The translations under genes and the position numbers were made by a program. DNA of 64,000 nt. Origin: Tausonia pullulans. Taxonomy: Eukaryota > Basidiomycota > Tremellomycetes > Cystofilobasidiales > Mrakiaceae. The stretch covers positions 806,001 to 870,000 of the forward strand of contig OX637626.1 of assembly GCA_951802195.1 (NCBI GenBank), given 5' to 3'. The stretch's first letter is position 1. Each line of letters opens with the position of its first letter. The notes beneath the pieces were generated by a model that was given only the letters and a program-made list of their open reading frames with translations, searched no databases and was not told the DNA's origin. Shown in pieces: positions 11,402 to 25,416 of the stretch.

Positions 11402-12280
11402 ATGTCCACGCCCTTCCCTTTGCCCCGCTCGCCCTACCCGCCAGGCCCCCTTGTCACGCCTGAGATCTCCCAGAAGGCCCAGACGAGCCCCCAGCCGTCG
11501 ACACCGATGGGAACCACTCAGACCATCCTCCAGCAGCACGGCTTAGCGGCCTCCAAGCCGGCCACCATCTCGGCGTCCAATCCGAACGCTCTCGCCCCGC
11601 CCGTCGAGCTCTCTCGGTGCGTGCACAGCCTCTGCTTGCCGTGTGAGATGCCTTCTTGCTGAAACGCCTTTCCTCCCGAGAGCAGCCAGCTCCAGTTCCT
11701 CCTGGTCGAGGGCCTTCGTACGCTCGAGGATCGCGGCTCGGCCTACTTTGACCAGCTGTCCGCCCCAGCCTGTCTCTCTCTTCTCGCTTGCTCACCTCCC
11801 TGACTCTCTCCAACTCCTGATTGCCATAGCGATAACGCCCTCGACCCTGCCTCGAACCCCTCCGCGCGCGTTGGTACGTCCCTCTTCTCCTCCTCCCTCG
11901 CCTCTTCCTACCTCTCTCTGATATTCCCTGTCTCTCTCTCTCGTTCAGCGACGCAGCAAACTCTCCTCCAATCCCTCCAACATATCCTCGCCCTCGTCCA
12001 CTCCTCCGGGCTCGGCGCTCTCCCCCTTCTGCCTCCCTCCTCTCCCGTCGTGCCTTCCGACCCGTCAACTCTCCCTCCAGCCGCAGCGACAAGCGTCCTC
12101 CCACCGAGTCTCAACGAGCTGTCCGACACGTTGCAAACGAGGATGGCCGAAACATTTGCGCAGAGGGAGTGTTTGAGGCGGGCAGTTGGAGTCGGAGCAG
12201 ACGCGTTGAAGCGGGGGGCGAGTGGTGGTCCGGCGGGGAGTGGGGGCGGGTATCGACGGGTGGAGAGTGAGAGGAGGTGA
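11402..12280 (+). CDS. Hypothetical protein, 220 aa
   Basis: Exons 11402-11616, 11686-11757, 11830-11873 and 11949-12280, joined by GT-AG introns, keep one frame. The start (CTGCCATGTCC) opens a Pro/Ser-rich N-terminus. The same frame stays open upstream to an ATG at 11192, so 70 more residues are possible. The middle (LQFLLVEGLRTLEDRGSAYF) and the part after the last intron (QQTLLQSLQHILALVHSSGL) look helical. Another helical stretch follows (LNELSDTLQTRMAETFAQRE), then a Gly/Arg tail. The helix pattern would fit a small subunit of a larger complex, but I recognise no family and claim no function. Confidence 0.65.
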
Positions 12281-13101
12281 GGGCTCTCATACCTGGGGGT
12301 GAGCGGTGAAAGAAGAGGATGAGAGACGGAGAGGGAGAGGGAGGACCGAAGACGAACAAGACGCGTCGACGCGTCTCGCCGCCTCCCCTTCCCCCGGCGA
12401 CCCACGTGCAACGCCTGCGAAACTCGCCGTCGCCCCGTCTGCACCTCCGGTTCGGCTTTTCTCCGTCGGAAAGCTCTCCCTCAAGACCGATACAAAGGAC
12501 GACACTTGGCGAGGACGGCGGTATCGGGTCGTGAACTGGGTGGCATGAGCGAGGGGGGCAGGCACGACGTGGCAAATGTTGCGGGCGTCTTCCGTCCTTC
12601 CGCTCGTCTTCCCTTTCTATCTCCAACTTTAGTGGCGAGCGAGAGGAGGCGGACTTTACTCAGCTGTCTTTTTCCTTCCTTCTATCTCGAGCGGTCAGAA
12701 ATTGTCACGCATGGCCCCACTCTCATGTCACGCCCTCTAGCTTGGACGCTACTCGACAGACGATGATGGGAAGGCAGCGTGTGTCGGGGAGGACACTGAT
12801 GGGACAGAGAATCCCTGACAAATCGGAAAGAAAGACAGGAGGACAAGAATATAAAGTAAAGGCCGATCTGCCTGCCACATGAATCAAGCTTGTCAGTCGA
12901 AGCTTTCGAGTTGGCCTGTGATCTCTCTTTCGCCCTGGCTGAAAACCGAGAGGCATGAGGATCGTACGAGAGAAAGACACAGAGAGAGGGGGCGTGATGA
13001 AGAAAAGGGAGAAGACAGAGATGCAAGATAGAGAGAGCAAAAAAGTGTAATGAATGAAGCAGGCCATCGGGTGTTGCCCCCTCCCCTTCCCCCTCCACTC
13101 T
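12281..13101. other. Intergenic between convergent genes
   Basis: This is 3'-flank of the 220-aa gene and of CSN1. It is purine-rich on the plus strand near 12300-12370 and 12960-13040. I see no gene, RNA gene or clear repeat. Confidence 0.5.
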
Positions 13102-15085
13102 TCAAAAGTCTTCCATGAGCGCCGAAGCCATCTGCTCATCCTGCTGTATCTGCATCTGCTGCTGCGCCTTTTGCTTCGCCTTCGGGTCATGTACGATGAG
13201 ATGCTCTTCAACGCTGCGAGGCAGAGGGCGTCAGGTTTAGAACGCGGAAAAGGAGAAGGAAGGAGCGAACGAACAGCCTCATTCGGAAGAAGACTCGTCG
13301 GGTCGCCGCTTCGAGACATTCGCCGTCGCGGAGGGCAGAGGCGAAGAGACGCTCGCGAGGGTCTTCCTTGCGGACACGGAGGACCTTGGAGGGAAGGAAA
13401 CGATGGAGGGAAGGGAGGTCAGAACACGGAAACGATCGTATCGAACGTCCGACCCATTCACTGACCTTGTTAGGTAGGTCAATCCTTCCCTCAAGCTCGC
13501 CCGTCCCGACGAGCTCAAGAACATCGCGGAGAACGTCTTCCTCTGGAAGGCCAAACGCCTCGGCCATGCGGGCGATCGCGACGGTCTCAAATGGCTGAAA
13601 GTACTGGATGAACGCCCGGCGGCGAATCAAGGCCGTTAGACGGGCGAGATGCGATGGAAGGTGCGGGGTGAGTTGATGGCGCGCCTACGGAGAAGAGAAG
13701 GGTTGGATTAGCGAGTGCATGGGAAAAGAGGGGCGAGACAACTGACTGAGTGCGTCGCAAGAAGCTCGAGCACGAGCTTATACTTGCCCGAGACAAAAGC
13801 GTCAACGAGCTCGCGGGTATGTGGGGCATCGTCGAGGAAGGGCCGGAAGGAGTCGGATTCGAGGACCTCGGTCTTGAGAGCTGCACGGCGGAGGGTCGCG
13901 ACGGCGCAAAGGGAACCGTAGATGGCGAGCTCCTCGTTCGAAATGACCTGGCGAGATGACAAGTCAGTCTGACATGTTCCATGCGCCAAGGGAGTGTGAG
14001 AAGCCATCCACCGTCGATCCCCATTCTCCTAGATCGCCGCTGACGGCCAGAAAGCCCCTCGCTGCGCGCTCGTAGAGGCCCTGGCCGAGGTCAGAGATGG
14101 CCCTCGCGACTTGAAGCCTCGTCTGGGTCGTCGTCCGCTCCTCATCGGCGCGCTCGGTCGCTTCGGCACGAGCTCGTGCTTGAGCGCCTGAGAGCGGGAC
14201 GGAAGATGTCGAGGTGAGGACCTGAGGGCGCTCTAGGGCCGACTCTGCCTTGACGATGTAAGGTGGAATCTGGATGTAGGAGTAGAGGTAGATGTCGAGC
14301 TGGAGGAGGGCAGAATCTCGTTAGGAGCGGTGACCATTGCTCCTCCAAGGGAAGAAACGCTCTCGCCTCAATGATGCTCATCGCCATGGCAAGCGCTTGC
14401 GGGCCGGTCGAGTTGAACTCGCGCGTCTTAGTGAATGACTTGAGCGCGCTCTGGGGGTCACCGCACTTGAGATGCAGCTGGCCAAGCTCCATGTGGCAGA
14501 GCTGACAAGGAGGAAGTATCCAAGCGTCAGCAAGGGCAAATGACGACGCGTAAAGTGCGTTGAGATCAAAGGAAGACGCGCGCGTCGTCGCCTGTGGCCC
14601 GCACTGACCCGGATGCTCTCCTTGATCAGGTTCGCCTGGACGGACTTGAGCTCGGTCTCCAGCTTGTCGAGCTCGGAGCGAGCCCTCGAGCTGACCTCTT
14701 GCCGCCAAGGGTCCTCCGGATCGCCGCCGAAGAAGTCCCAGAGCGAGCCGTCGAACGTCTCGGCTTGGACGACGGGGAGGGCCGCCGCGCGAACCTGGTC
14801 CCGAAGGGAGGGACACGAGCTATAGATCTGAGAGAGGCGGAGGAGAAGGCCACGGCCTTTGAGTGGGGGGAAGGGGGTTAGGCATGCGATGTCAGTGTCA
14901 GACTCGTTGTGAAAGGTCGACGCGACGACTCAGGCTCACTCACCCTTGAACTGGGTAAGGATGGGATCGAGATCGAAGGGCGTCGCAGCCGAGATATGGA
15001 CTTGATGAAAGGAATTGGCGGCCGGAAAGCGGGATGGAGTGGAGGAGGAGGGTCCGGACATAAAGGCATCTTCTACGAACGACAT
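13102..15085 (-). CDS. CSN1: COP9 signalosome subunit 1 (CSN1/GPS1)
   Basis: PCI-domain subunit of the COP9 signalosome, which removes Nedd8 from cullins. Exons in transcript order: 14944-15085, 14609-14856, 14367-14501, 14012-14299, 13747-13947, 13466-13684, 13275-13384 and 13102-13213, for 484 residues, normal for CSN1. Diagnostic parts are LETELKSVQANLIKESIR, YLYSYIQIPPYIVKAES, SNEELAIYGSLCAVATLRR and the PCI region RRRAFIQYFQPFETVAIARM, then VLELVGTGELEGRIDLPNK. The spacing matches CSN1 rather than the related proteasome subunit Rpn7. The Gln-rich tail ends MASALMEDF. The intron after exon 3 (14300-14366) appears to start with GC instead of GT, since only that junction keeps the family alignment. 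Head-to-head with the TMA17-like gene. Confidence 0.9.
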
Positions 15086-15337
15086 GGTGAAGTCGAAGTG
15101 GAGATGATAATGGTTCGGAGGAAGGCGGCGAGGTGGGGGAAGCCGCCGCGGACCCCTCCAGGGAGGGCGAGAACACGACGTGTACCTTTGTCTTCCTCAA
15201 CAACCTCCAACGGCCTGCTCGATTTAGAGAACGTCAGTCTTGAGGGAACCAGGCCTTATCATCTTTCGCCCATTCCGCTCCATCAGCTTTCCAGCGCTCG
15301 TTTCTGGTCCACCGCTTGCCTCGACCCCACTTTCGCC
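15086..15337. promoter_or_regulatory. Short bidirectional promoter, CSN1 and TMA17-like gene
   Basis: Only 252 bp separate the two start codons, so core promoters and 5' leaders of both genes must overlap or abut. No named operator was seen. Confidence 0.55.
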
Positions 15338-16292
15338 ATGTTCACCCCTCGGCACCCACAACCATTCACCCTCCGCGAGGCTATCGGTCTCGACGTATCG
15401 ACAATCACTGCTGGTAGGACCATCATACTGGTCTCTGGGAGTATGAAAAGAAGGCTAACGTGGTGTCTTCATCCGCTATCCACGTCCTGCACGTACACAT
15501 CGCGTCGCGTCCCTTCCATTCACCCAGAGATCGCCCGGCTGCAGAACTCGCTCGCCCACCTGCGAGCAAGCAACATAGATTTACTCCAGTATCTCGAGTC
15601 CGAGGGGGAAGATCGGGAGATCAGGCTGAGCGTGGAGGAGAATGAGCAGACCATGTGAGTTTCCCTTGTGTCTTGACCTGTCTGTCTCTCTCGTTGCTTG
15701 GCTGGCGTGTCATCTGGCTGCTACCAACGTTCCCAGGTCTCCCGAGATGGCCAACGGAGCCTCTATCTCTACCCACACTTTCCTCGAAGCGGAATCTTCG
15801 GGGTGTATGTGTCTGGTGCGGACTCACGAAGAAGCAGCGCACGGCGCATGACAGCTCGGGCGTTCCTGTCCCAATGGAATCCCTTAATCCCTTCATAATC
15901 AGCACTGAATCAACTCCTCTGTTGTCAACAGATCCTCCCAAGAAGAACGCATCATCATCCTCCGTGGCGCCCTCGCCGTCAAAATCGGCCCTCGGACGGA
16001 TGACAACCACTACGCTCCCGCGCCTTTGTCTTCCTTGCCCAGCTCGACAGCTTCAGGCGCGATTGCCCCTACTCCTCCACCGGGCCTAAGACCGCCTCCG
16101 GGTCTGCCGGCGCCAACGATCACTCGGCAGCAGATGACAACGGCCGTAGAGGGCGATGACTCAAGGTCGCCTTCGACATTGGAGGGGGGCCAGCACATCG
16201 AGTTGGCGCCGATGGAGGGTGTGCAGGCCACGACGACGCCAACGACGGCTCGGGTAGAGGAACATGACGATAGCGATGGGGTATACCTCTGA
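15338..16292 (+). CDS. TMA17/ADC17-like proteasome assembly chaperone, 187 aa
   Basis: Exons 15338-15413, 15528-15654 and 15932-16292. The N-terminal half matches, from memory, the layout of yeast Tma17/Adc17, a stress-induced chaperone that pairs Rpt6 with Rpt3 while the proteasome base is built. It has a short FTLREAIGLDVSTI lead, then AEIARLQNSLAHLRASN, a spacer, then EENEQTISSQEERI. The two helices and the paired motifs SLxHLxxSN and ENE...NER/QEER are the basis of the call. The C-terminal half is Pro/Thr/Ser-rich, not conserved, and longer than in yeast. The second intron is long (277 nt) and might hide another exon. An alternative is an unrelated coiled-coil protein. Confidence 0.6.
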
Positions 16293-18870
16293 GATAAACC
16301 TCCTTCATGGGAGTTCGGGTGGGGAGCGATTCTGCACACAAAGACGCATTGATGCCAGAACGCAAATGAAGGTCGTCCTAGCCTCAGAGCGAACTCATTT
16401 GATGCGAGAAAGACTATTATTCCTGCAAAGTTATTGTGTTTAAGGGTGCTGCGCGGTTGCTGGAACTGTCAGTCTGTCTTCCTTGTTGCGTCTCGTCTCG
16501 TGAGCTCGACCTCACACCATTATCCCATTGCGTCGCCACCCTCACGGATCGCCCTTCAAACTCTCTCCTCTCAGGCAGGCAACCCACTACCAACCTTCAG
16601 CCTTTCGAAGGACCTCGACAGCCTACTCCCTTTCCTCGCACGCCCTTGTCTTGTGCCCTGCCCTGACCGGCTCCCTCTCGCGTTCCTAGCTCCCCCGTTT
16701 CGCCTCAATCCCCCTCACCCGAGGTCGAGACTTCCGTTTCCCTATGAGTCTGGGCCTCACCATATCCGAAACCGGGGTCGGCCGTCGCCATCCCCCCCGC
16801 TTCGCTGTGGTCACGCTATCCACGATGATCTCTTTGCGAAGGCCCAGATCCATACCACGACATTGACAGTGCCGTTTGCCTACATCAAAAACCGTTATTC
16901 AAGAAAGTCCCTTTACAAGAGGCTCTCCAAGAAGAGCGATCTGCGAAAACGAAGGGGAAGATGCGCGTCCGCAGGGCGAAGATCACCAGAGCGTTCCGAT
17001 CAGGGTGGATGAGTCCGTCGATGCAGAGAGACGGTACGCCTCCGGCAAACAGAGGAAGTCTAGTTCTCTCTGACTGATCTGCTGGGCGAAGATGGAGGTG
17101 TCTGGTGAGGCAAAGGAGTGCAGGTTCAAGATCCGAAGGTGGGAGTCCAGGCGTGATCAGCTTGGAACAGTCACCCCCTCCCTCTGTCGCATGCCAGACT
17201 CTCGGACGCCCCTCTTCCTCTTCACAGTCCTTCACTAACAACCAAGATCAGTGCGCTCTCATTAATGTGCGCTCATCGGTTCAAAGCTTGTTGGCGTACA
17301 CCCCGGCTCTCCTTCTCTACTCGACTGCTAGCTTTAGGTAACGCCGAAGCTGGGTTGACGTCGAGCGTGAGTAGGCGAGTGATGCAGCGGACTGATGAAC
17401 CCAAACAGGATGTGAGCCAGTGTTCAGGAAGTCCCTGCTATAGCTGTTGAGTATGATGCTAGGAGGTAGAGAGCGAAGAGGCCCTCCGAACGTCTGATCT
17501 TGGCGACTTGGAGGCAGAGATGACGAGCTCCACTAAAACGGACCACAACCCCTTATCGTCGAGCTCCGACCGACCCCTCCCGCATCCAGGTTTCCCCCCC
17601 CCCCTTCCCCCCATCCCCTTCCTTCTCCTCATCAGGTTACTTCGAGCGAGTTCGCCGACTCCGAACCACAGGCTTACCTCTCCCGAGATCATCACCGTTG
17701 GACTCGCTCTTTTTGACACTTGACCTCGGCTGCCGTGCCCCGACGCACATCTCCTCTCCCTTGCCAGGATATTTAGCCCAGCGAAGCTTGGGAGAACGAC
17801 CTCGCCAAAATCGTAGAACGCGGCGTCCTCGACGTGGTGAGAGCGGAAGAGGAGGGGCCGCGACGGATGGATGGAGAGACCGAGACATACAGAGACTGAG
17901 CACTACATCAAGCTCAGGTGGTCGGGGGTGCTTCGAAAACAGGGGAGGAGGGAGCGACGGCGGGGTGTAACATGAAGAGAGTGAATAAGAGAGAATGGAA
18001 GGAGAGAGGTCGGGTCTCAGGGGTCCGAGAAAACTAGAGGGGGGGGCGGGGGGGGCGGATGGTTAGGCTTCCAAGGCTAGGGGGCTAAAGATATCAGGAT
18101 AAAGAGAGGGCGGAGGAAAGTTGAAGGAGGGGGGGTAGGAGAAGGCAGATGTGGCTGGAGAGAGGACATGGAGACTTTGCATCGGCTCAAGCTGATCTCA
18201 TACAATCAAATCAGAGCTTTGAATGCTCGTTCAGAGAGGCCAAGGTGATCAAAAACAGAACCCAGAGAGGAGCAGGATTCCTGATCGTGTGAGTGCAGGC
18301 TCAAGGAAAAGAAAGCGGTGGGTAACCGCACGTGCAGGCGGCCCTGCTAGCCGAGTCGTTGCTCTGATTACTGAGAGCACGGCATTCCGAGCAAAGAAAA
18401 GAAGAGTAACATCAATAAACGTCTAAAGGGTGCAAGACTACGGGAGTAATGAAAAGAAGAGCGTGCAGGCAGACGGTCAGACGGTAAGAGGAGCGGAAGA
18501 AGGCAGAAAGACGAGGACCGAGAACGAGATGAGAACAACGACGACGAGCAGGGAGGAGAAGACTATGTACTCATGAGGTAAGAATGAAAGGGGGGGGAGC
18601 GGGTGAGAGCGTTAAGATGTGAGGTGGGAGACTTTCGGACTACAACCGACCAGACGGAAGAGAAGGGGAAGATAGGGCGACCGTGGCAAACAAATGAACG
18701 AGGTTGAACAATAGACATGTAAAGAAAGGAAGGAGAGAAGTAGGTCACGACGGGGGTATGGACAACCCCAGACAAACGAGTGGGCACAGACGATAGAGAA
18801 CGGCGAGCTGAAGAAGAGCGTGTACGGGACGGACGAAGACGAAAGACGACGCAGCAATCGAGTGCCCGGC
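16293..18870. other. Intergenic 2.6 kb between convergent genes
   Basis: No gene I can support. A plus-strand frame at 16434-17012 (192 codons) overlaps another open frame ending near 17073 that contains KKVPLQEALQEERSAKTKGK. Either might be an exon of a small unrecognised gene. Near 17596 there is a C-run, and near 18030-18060 a G-run interrupted by C. The stretch 17950-18560 is purine-rich and probably SRPK 3'-flank. Confidence 0.4.
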
Positions 18871-21761
<2,891 letters not shown>

Positions 21762-23739
21762 CGTTGCAGCAAGGACGAGCGAGTAAAAACGATCGTGAGA
21801 GTGTCGAACAGGATATGGGGAGAGAATGTTAGACCAATTGATACAAGACGTCAGCGAGAGGCTCGCTCGACTCAAGACGGGCAGGCGGGCGGGGGTCGTT
21901 CGGGCGAGAAGACGAGCGACTTGCGCGGCGCCAAGCCTGCTGTGAGCACGAAGGATCGAGACTGACCGACGGAACGGCGACCGGGTTTGGAGGCGACATG
22001 GTCTGCTAGAAGAGGAAGGGAGAGAGAGAGGAAGAGCGGGCGGGAGGCAAGGTAGAAGCACCTGGCCGTGCGGGCCTACGCGGGCCGTCGAGACGGGGGA
22101 GGGCGAAGGAGAGGGGAGAAGATAGGTGTTGGTTGAGCGAGAGAGGTGCAGAGACCGGTTGTTATCAGGGGGTGGCCGGAGGAAGAAGGGGCAGGACAAA
22201 GAGAGAAGGTGCCGGAGGAGGAGAGGGTCTCGACGAGGATGAGTCGTGAGTTAGGATGCCGGCGAGATGGAAGACCGAGGAGAGGCGAAGGACCAAAGAG
22301 GTGGGCGGAGAGGGTGGACGAGAGAGGCGAGACAAGCGAGCGGTCAGTTCGTTCGTCGTCCGTCCACGCCTTCCTCCTTGGATTATGCTCCCTCATCGCC
22401 TGACTCACGAAGGAGGGGAAGGACGGTTTATTTCAGAAGAACGCTGAGGATCGGGGAGTCGAGGCAAAGGATGGCCGCGACGGGGAAAAGTGAGGGTGAG
22501 AGGTGGGCAGAGGAGGGAACGAGTCAGTTGGTCGGTTGGCTGGGGCAGATGGCGAGTGCGTGCGAGTGAGCAAGGATTCGGGGAGAACAGAGCGAGCAGA
22601 GTTGAGCAAGATCGGGCCAGGACTGTCGGCTTTGCGAGCGAGCCACCCACCCTACGCGTCGAGTCAAAATCGAAGTAAGTATTCCGCCCCCTCATTCGCT
22701 CGCCTGAAGGTTCGACTGTTGCTCACCTTCAAGGATACCAAGGACAGGATTTTCCAGCAGCTAAGAAAGGGAAAGGTGGTCAGGACTACGTTTCTTATCT
22801 GGTGTACACAGGAGGGCTACGCTGGGGTGTGACAGGTACTGACCATGCCAGGTTGGTTTCAGGCGCGTGTCTCCAGATGGCGTCGACTGTGTTCGTCAGC
22901 GATGGAACACCACCGCGGGACCATTCCTCAGCCATCGTTGGTCTTCTACGCCACCATCCTCGGCTTAAACGCCTTCCATGATTTTAGCAGCACTTGCTTT
23001 AACCTTCAGCGAGCCTCAGAACACGCTCAACGATCGAGCTGGCCGATCAGCAGACCGCGTCCCTCGCATCTTCGCTCTTCCCTCCCTCGCTTCGTCTCAT
23101 CTCTCTGTCCTTGAGAATCCCATGCGTGCGCAGGAGGGAGGAAGATACAAGCAATTCAAAGAAGCCGGCTGGCTGGTCTCAAGTCTGTGCACCGCCATCA
23201 CGTCGTCAGCCACAACAAACTCGTAATCCTCGACTTCCTTCCCCAAACGCCGCCTCTCTTCCTTTGGTGGCTCGCCTAAAACTGGCCGAAACATTGCAAG
23301 GTCATCACTATTCGGACGATAGCGGCCGCTCACTGTCTCAACTGGATAGGCGGAAGTCAGCATAAACTCACCACCAAATTCTGTTGGTCAGCTATAACGT
23401 CCGTCAGGAAAGATCAGTTGAGGGATTCCATAAAGCTGCCTGTGTCGATGTTGTCAAGGTGGCTTGAAGAGTTATAAGAAGGGACAAAGATAGGTCTGCG
23501 CTCGCATGTGCGCATTCCACAATGAGACGCAGTGTCTTTAGAAATTATGCAACATTGTCCAATCCATAAGTCTCTTTGGTATGTTTTCTGATGATATGTT
23601 TTCAGGGCCTGCTGATGTGATCAAAGCGAGTCCCGCGCTTCGCCATCTCGATATTTCGATGATAAACTTGCATATACATCCTGCCTAATGCTACACTGAT
23701 AATGAATCACCCCTCTGCTCTCTCATCAGTCCCCTCAGG
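21762..23739. other. Intergenic, SRPK promoter and flank of the decayed ferritin-like gene
   Basis: The SRPK 5' leader and promoter probably occupy about 21762-22700, with CT-rich coding-strand composition. From about 22850 to 23740 base composition is more balanced than in the genes, which fits non-coding or decayed DNA. I see no conserved protein, tRNA or repeat. Confidence 0.4.
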
Positions 23740-25322
23740 TCGCGGACTGAAAGATCTCACTTGCTCGTCGCGACCACGTCGACAACGACGTCACTATCCT
23801 CCAACAGTCCTCATGCTCGAGCACTTCGATAGGACTTTTGCTTTAATGTTCTCGCCAAGCTTGACGCGATGGCATTCGAGGAGGTCCGTCGTTACGAGTG
23901 ATCTGATGGATCGGAGAGTTCCCTCATTTGGGCCATCGCAGATCTGCCCGTCTTGGTTTGTTAGTACCTCCTACTCTATCCTCTCGGATAGGATTCTGGT
24001 CAGAATTTCCCAGGTCGGTTAGCACGAGGCTCAGCACGTCTCTTTTCTCCAGTCCGTCCTTGGTGAGATCGCCACCAAGCCCTGCGAGTACAAGTTCCCC
24101 TACACGTTAGTGGCCGGATCTCTCGAATCATTCTGCTCTTATATTCCGCCTTTGACCCATGCTCTCTCTTCCAGCGATGTTGCCTCTTTCCTCGGCCTCG
24201 CCGGAGCCATAGAGAATGTACGTATTGTAGTCTTACCACATAGAATGCTCGCTCACGCCAAAGCTTCCTCGCTTCTAGGTCGGAGTCACCGCCTACCTCG
24301 GTGCTGCGAACAAGGTTCGTCTCCTTGATCGCTGGTCTCATTGTCGAAAATGCCATCTGATAACTCCCTCAAATCCCAAATCCTCTTCAGATCACCAACC
24401 CTGGGTACATTACAGCCGCCGGCTCCATCCTCACCGTCGAGGCTCGCCACCAGGCTTGGATCGGCTCGGCCGTCCTCAAAGGCGCTGCCTGGAACGGCCC
24501 CGAGGACACGTGAGTGCCTGGCAGAATCTCATGGCTGCATGAGTTTGTCCTGATGACTTGCCTCTTCTGCTTGTCTCGCCAGGCCCCTCGGATTCTCCCA
24601 GGTTTATTCGATCGCCGCCGCCTTCATCACCTCCTGCCCGGACACCAACCCGAAGCTCCCCGTCACAGCCTTCCCGGCTGCGTCCATCGACGGTGCCTAC
24701 AAGGGTGGCGACAAGGTTCACCTCAAGTTTGCGACTGTGAGTGTTGCAGTCGGTCGTTCGGGCTGGTACTTCTCTGCCGTCCATCTTTCCGTTACTGACA
24801 TCGTCCGCTCCCGCTCGCCACCGCCCGCTTCTCTCTGCAGACCGGCAAGAGCGAGAGCCTCATCGTCTTCTCCGGCCTCAGCAGCTACGTCCTCCCCATT
24901 GCCGTCGACGGATCCGTCACGCTCCCGACTGGCCTCCAGGGCTACGCCTACGGAGTCATCACTACCGTCGACGGCGCCGAGAAGCTCACGGACGAGAACA
25001 CTGTGTATGTATATCTGCTGGGCCCATCCCCTTGGACCCTTGAACGCAAGCTTACCTAGCCATCCTATCTTCTCAGTGCTGGTCCCATCATCCTCAACTG
25101 TGAGCAACTCCTCTCTGGCCTTGTACCATCTAACGATCCAAGCTAATCACTCGTTTTCAACCTCTCCAGTCCCCTTCGACTTCATCCTTTGGCAACGGCG
25201 TTCCGCATCTTCACCTTCGTCAGAGGGACGCAGAGCCATGGTCTTTCCTGATTTTGCTCTTGATCCAGTCTGGTTCACGGACTGCGTACGTTCAGCCGTA
25301 GCTCCGCGATTTTTGTCGTGAG
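23740..25322 (+). pseudogene. Decayed Rds1-like ferritin-fold gene
   Basis: Host gene of the Rds1 stress-response group with a ferritin-like domain. The 3' half still reads well through exons 24053-24105, 24175-24217, 24279-24314, 24391-24509, 24583-24736, 24841-25004, 25077-25099 and 25170 onward. It contains IATKPCEYKFPYTDVASFLG, VTAYLGAANKITNPGYITAA, GSILTVEARHQAWIGSAVLK and FITSCPDTNPKLPV. The 5' half is damaged: DHVDNDVTILQ, then LMLEHF, then FNVLAKLDAMAFEE fall in different frames. A TAG also replaces the Glu of the expected GEHE, which takes part in the family's metal site (RISQVG, stop, HEAQHVSFLQ). At least two frame changes and one stop are visible. A functional spliced form avoiding these cannot be excluded but would lose the first half of the four-helix bundle. 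Confidence 0.65.
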
Positions 25323-25416
25323 ATGCTGCAACTTCCCGTTCGTCCTTAAGACATAGTCAAGAGAGGAGAGTAGGCTTGTCGTCACCCCCGCCGTCAGCTG
25401 CGCCTACTCGAAGGGG

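Noticed and set aside
16434-17012. A 192-codon plus-strand frame after the TMA17-like gene
   Set aside because: A second frame over the same bases looks equally protein-like, and neither has a family match or clear splice sites, so it is mentioned only as part of the intergenic entry.
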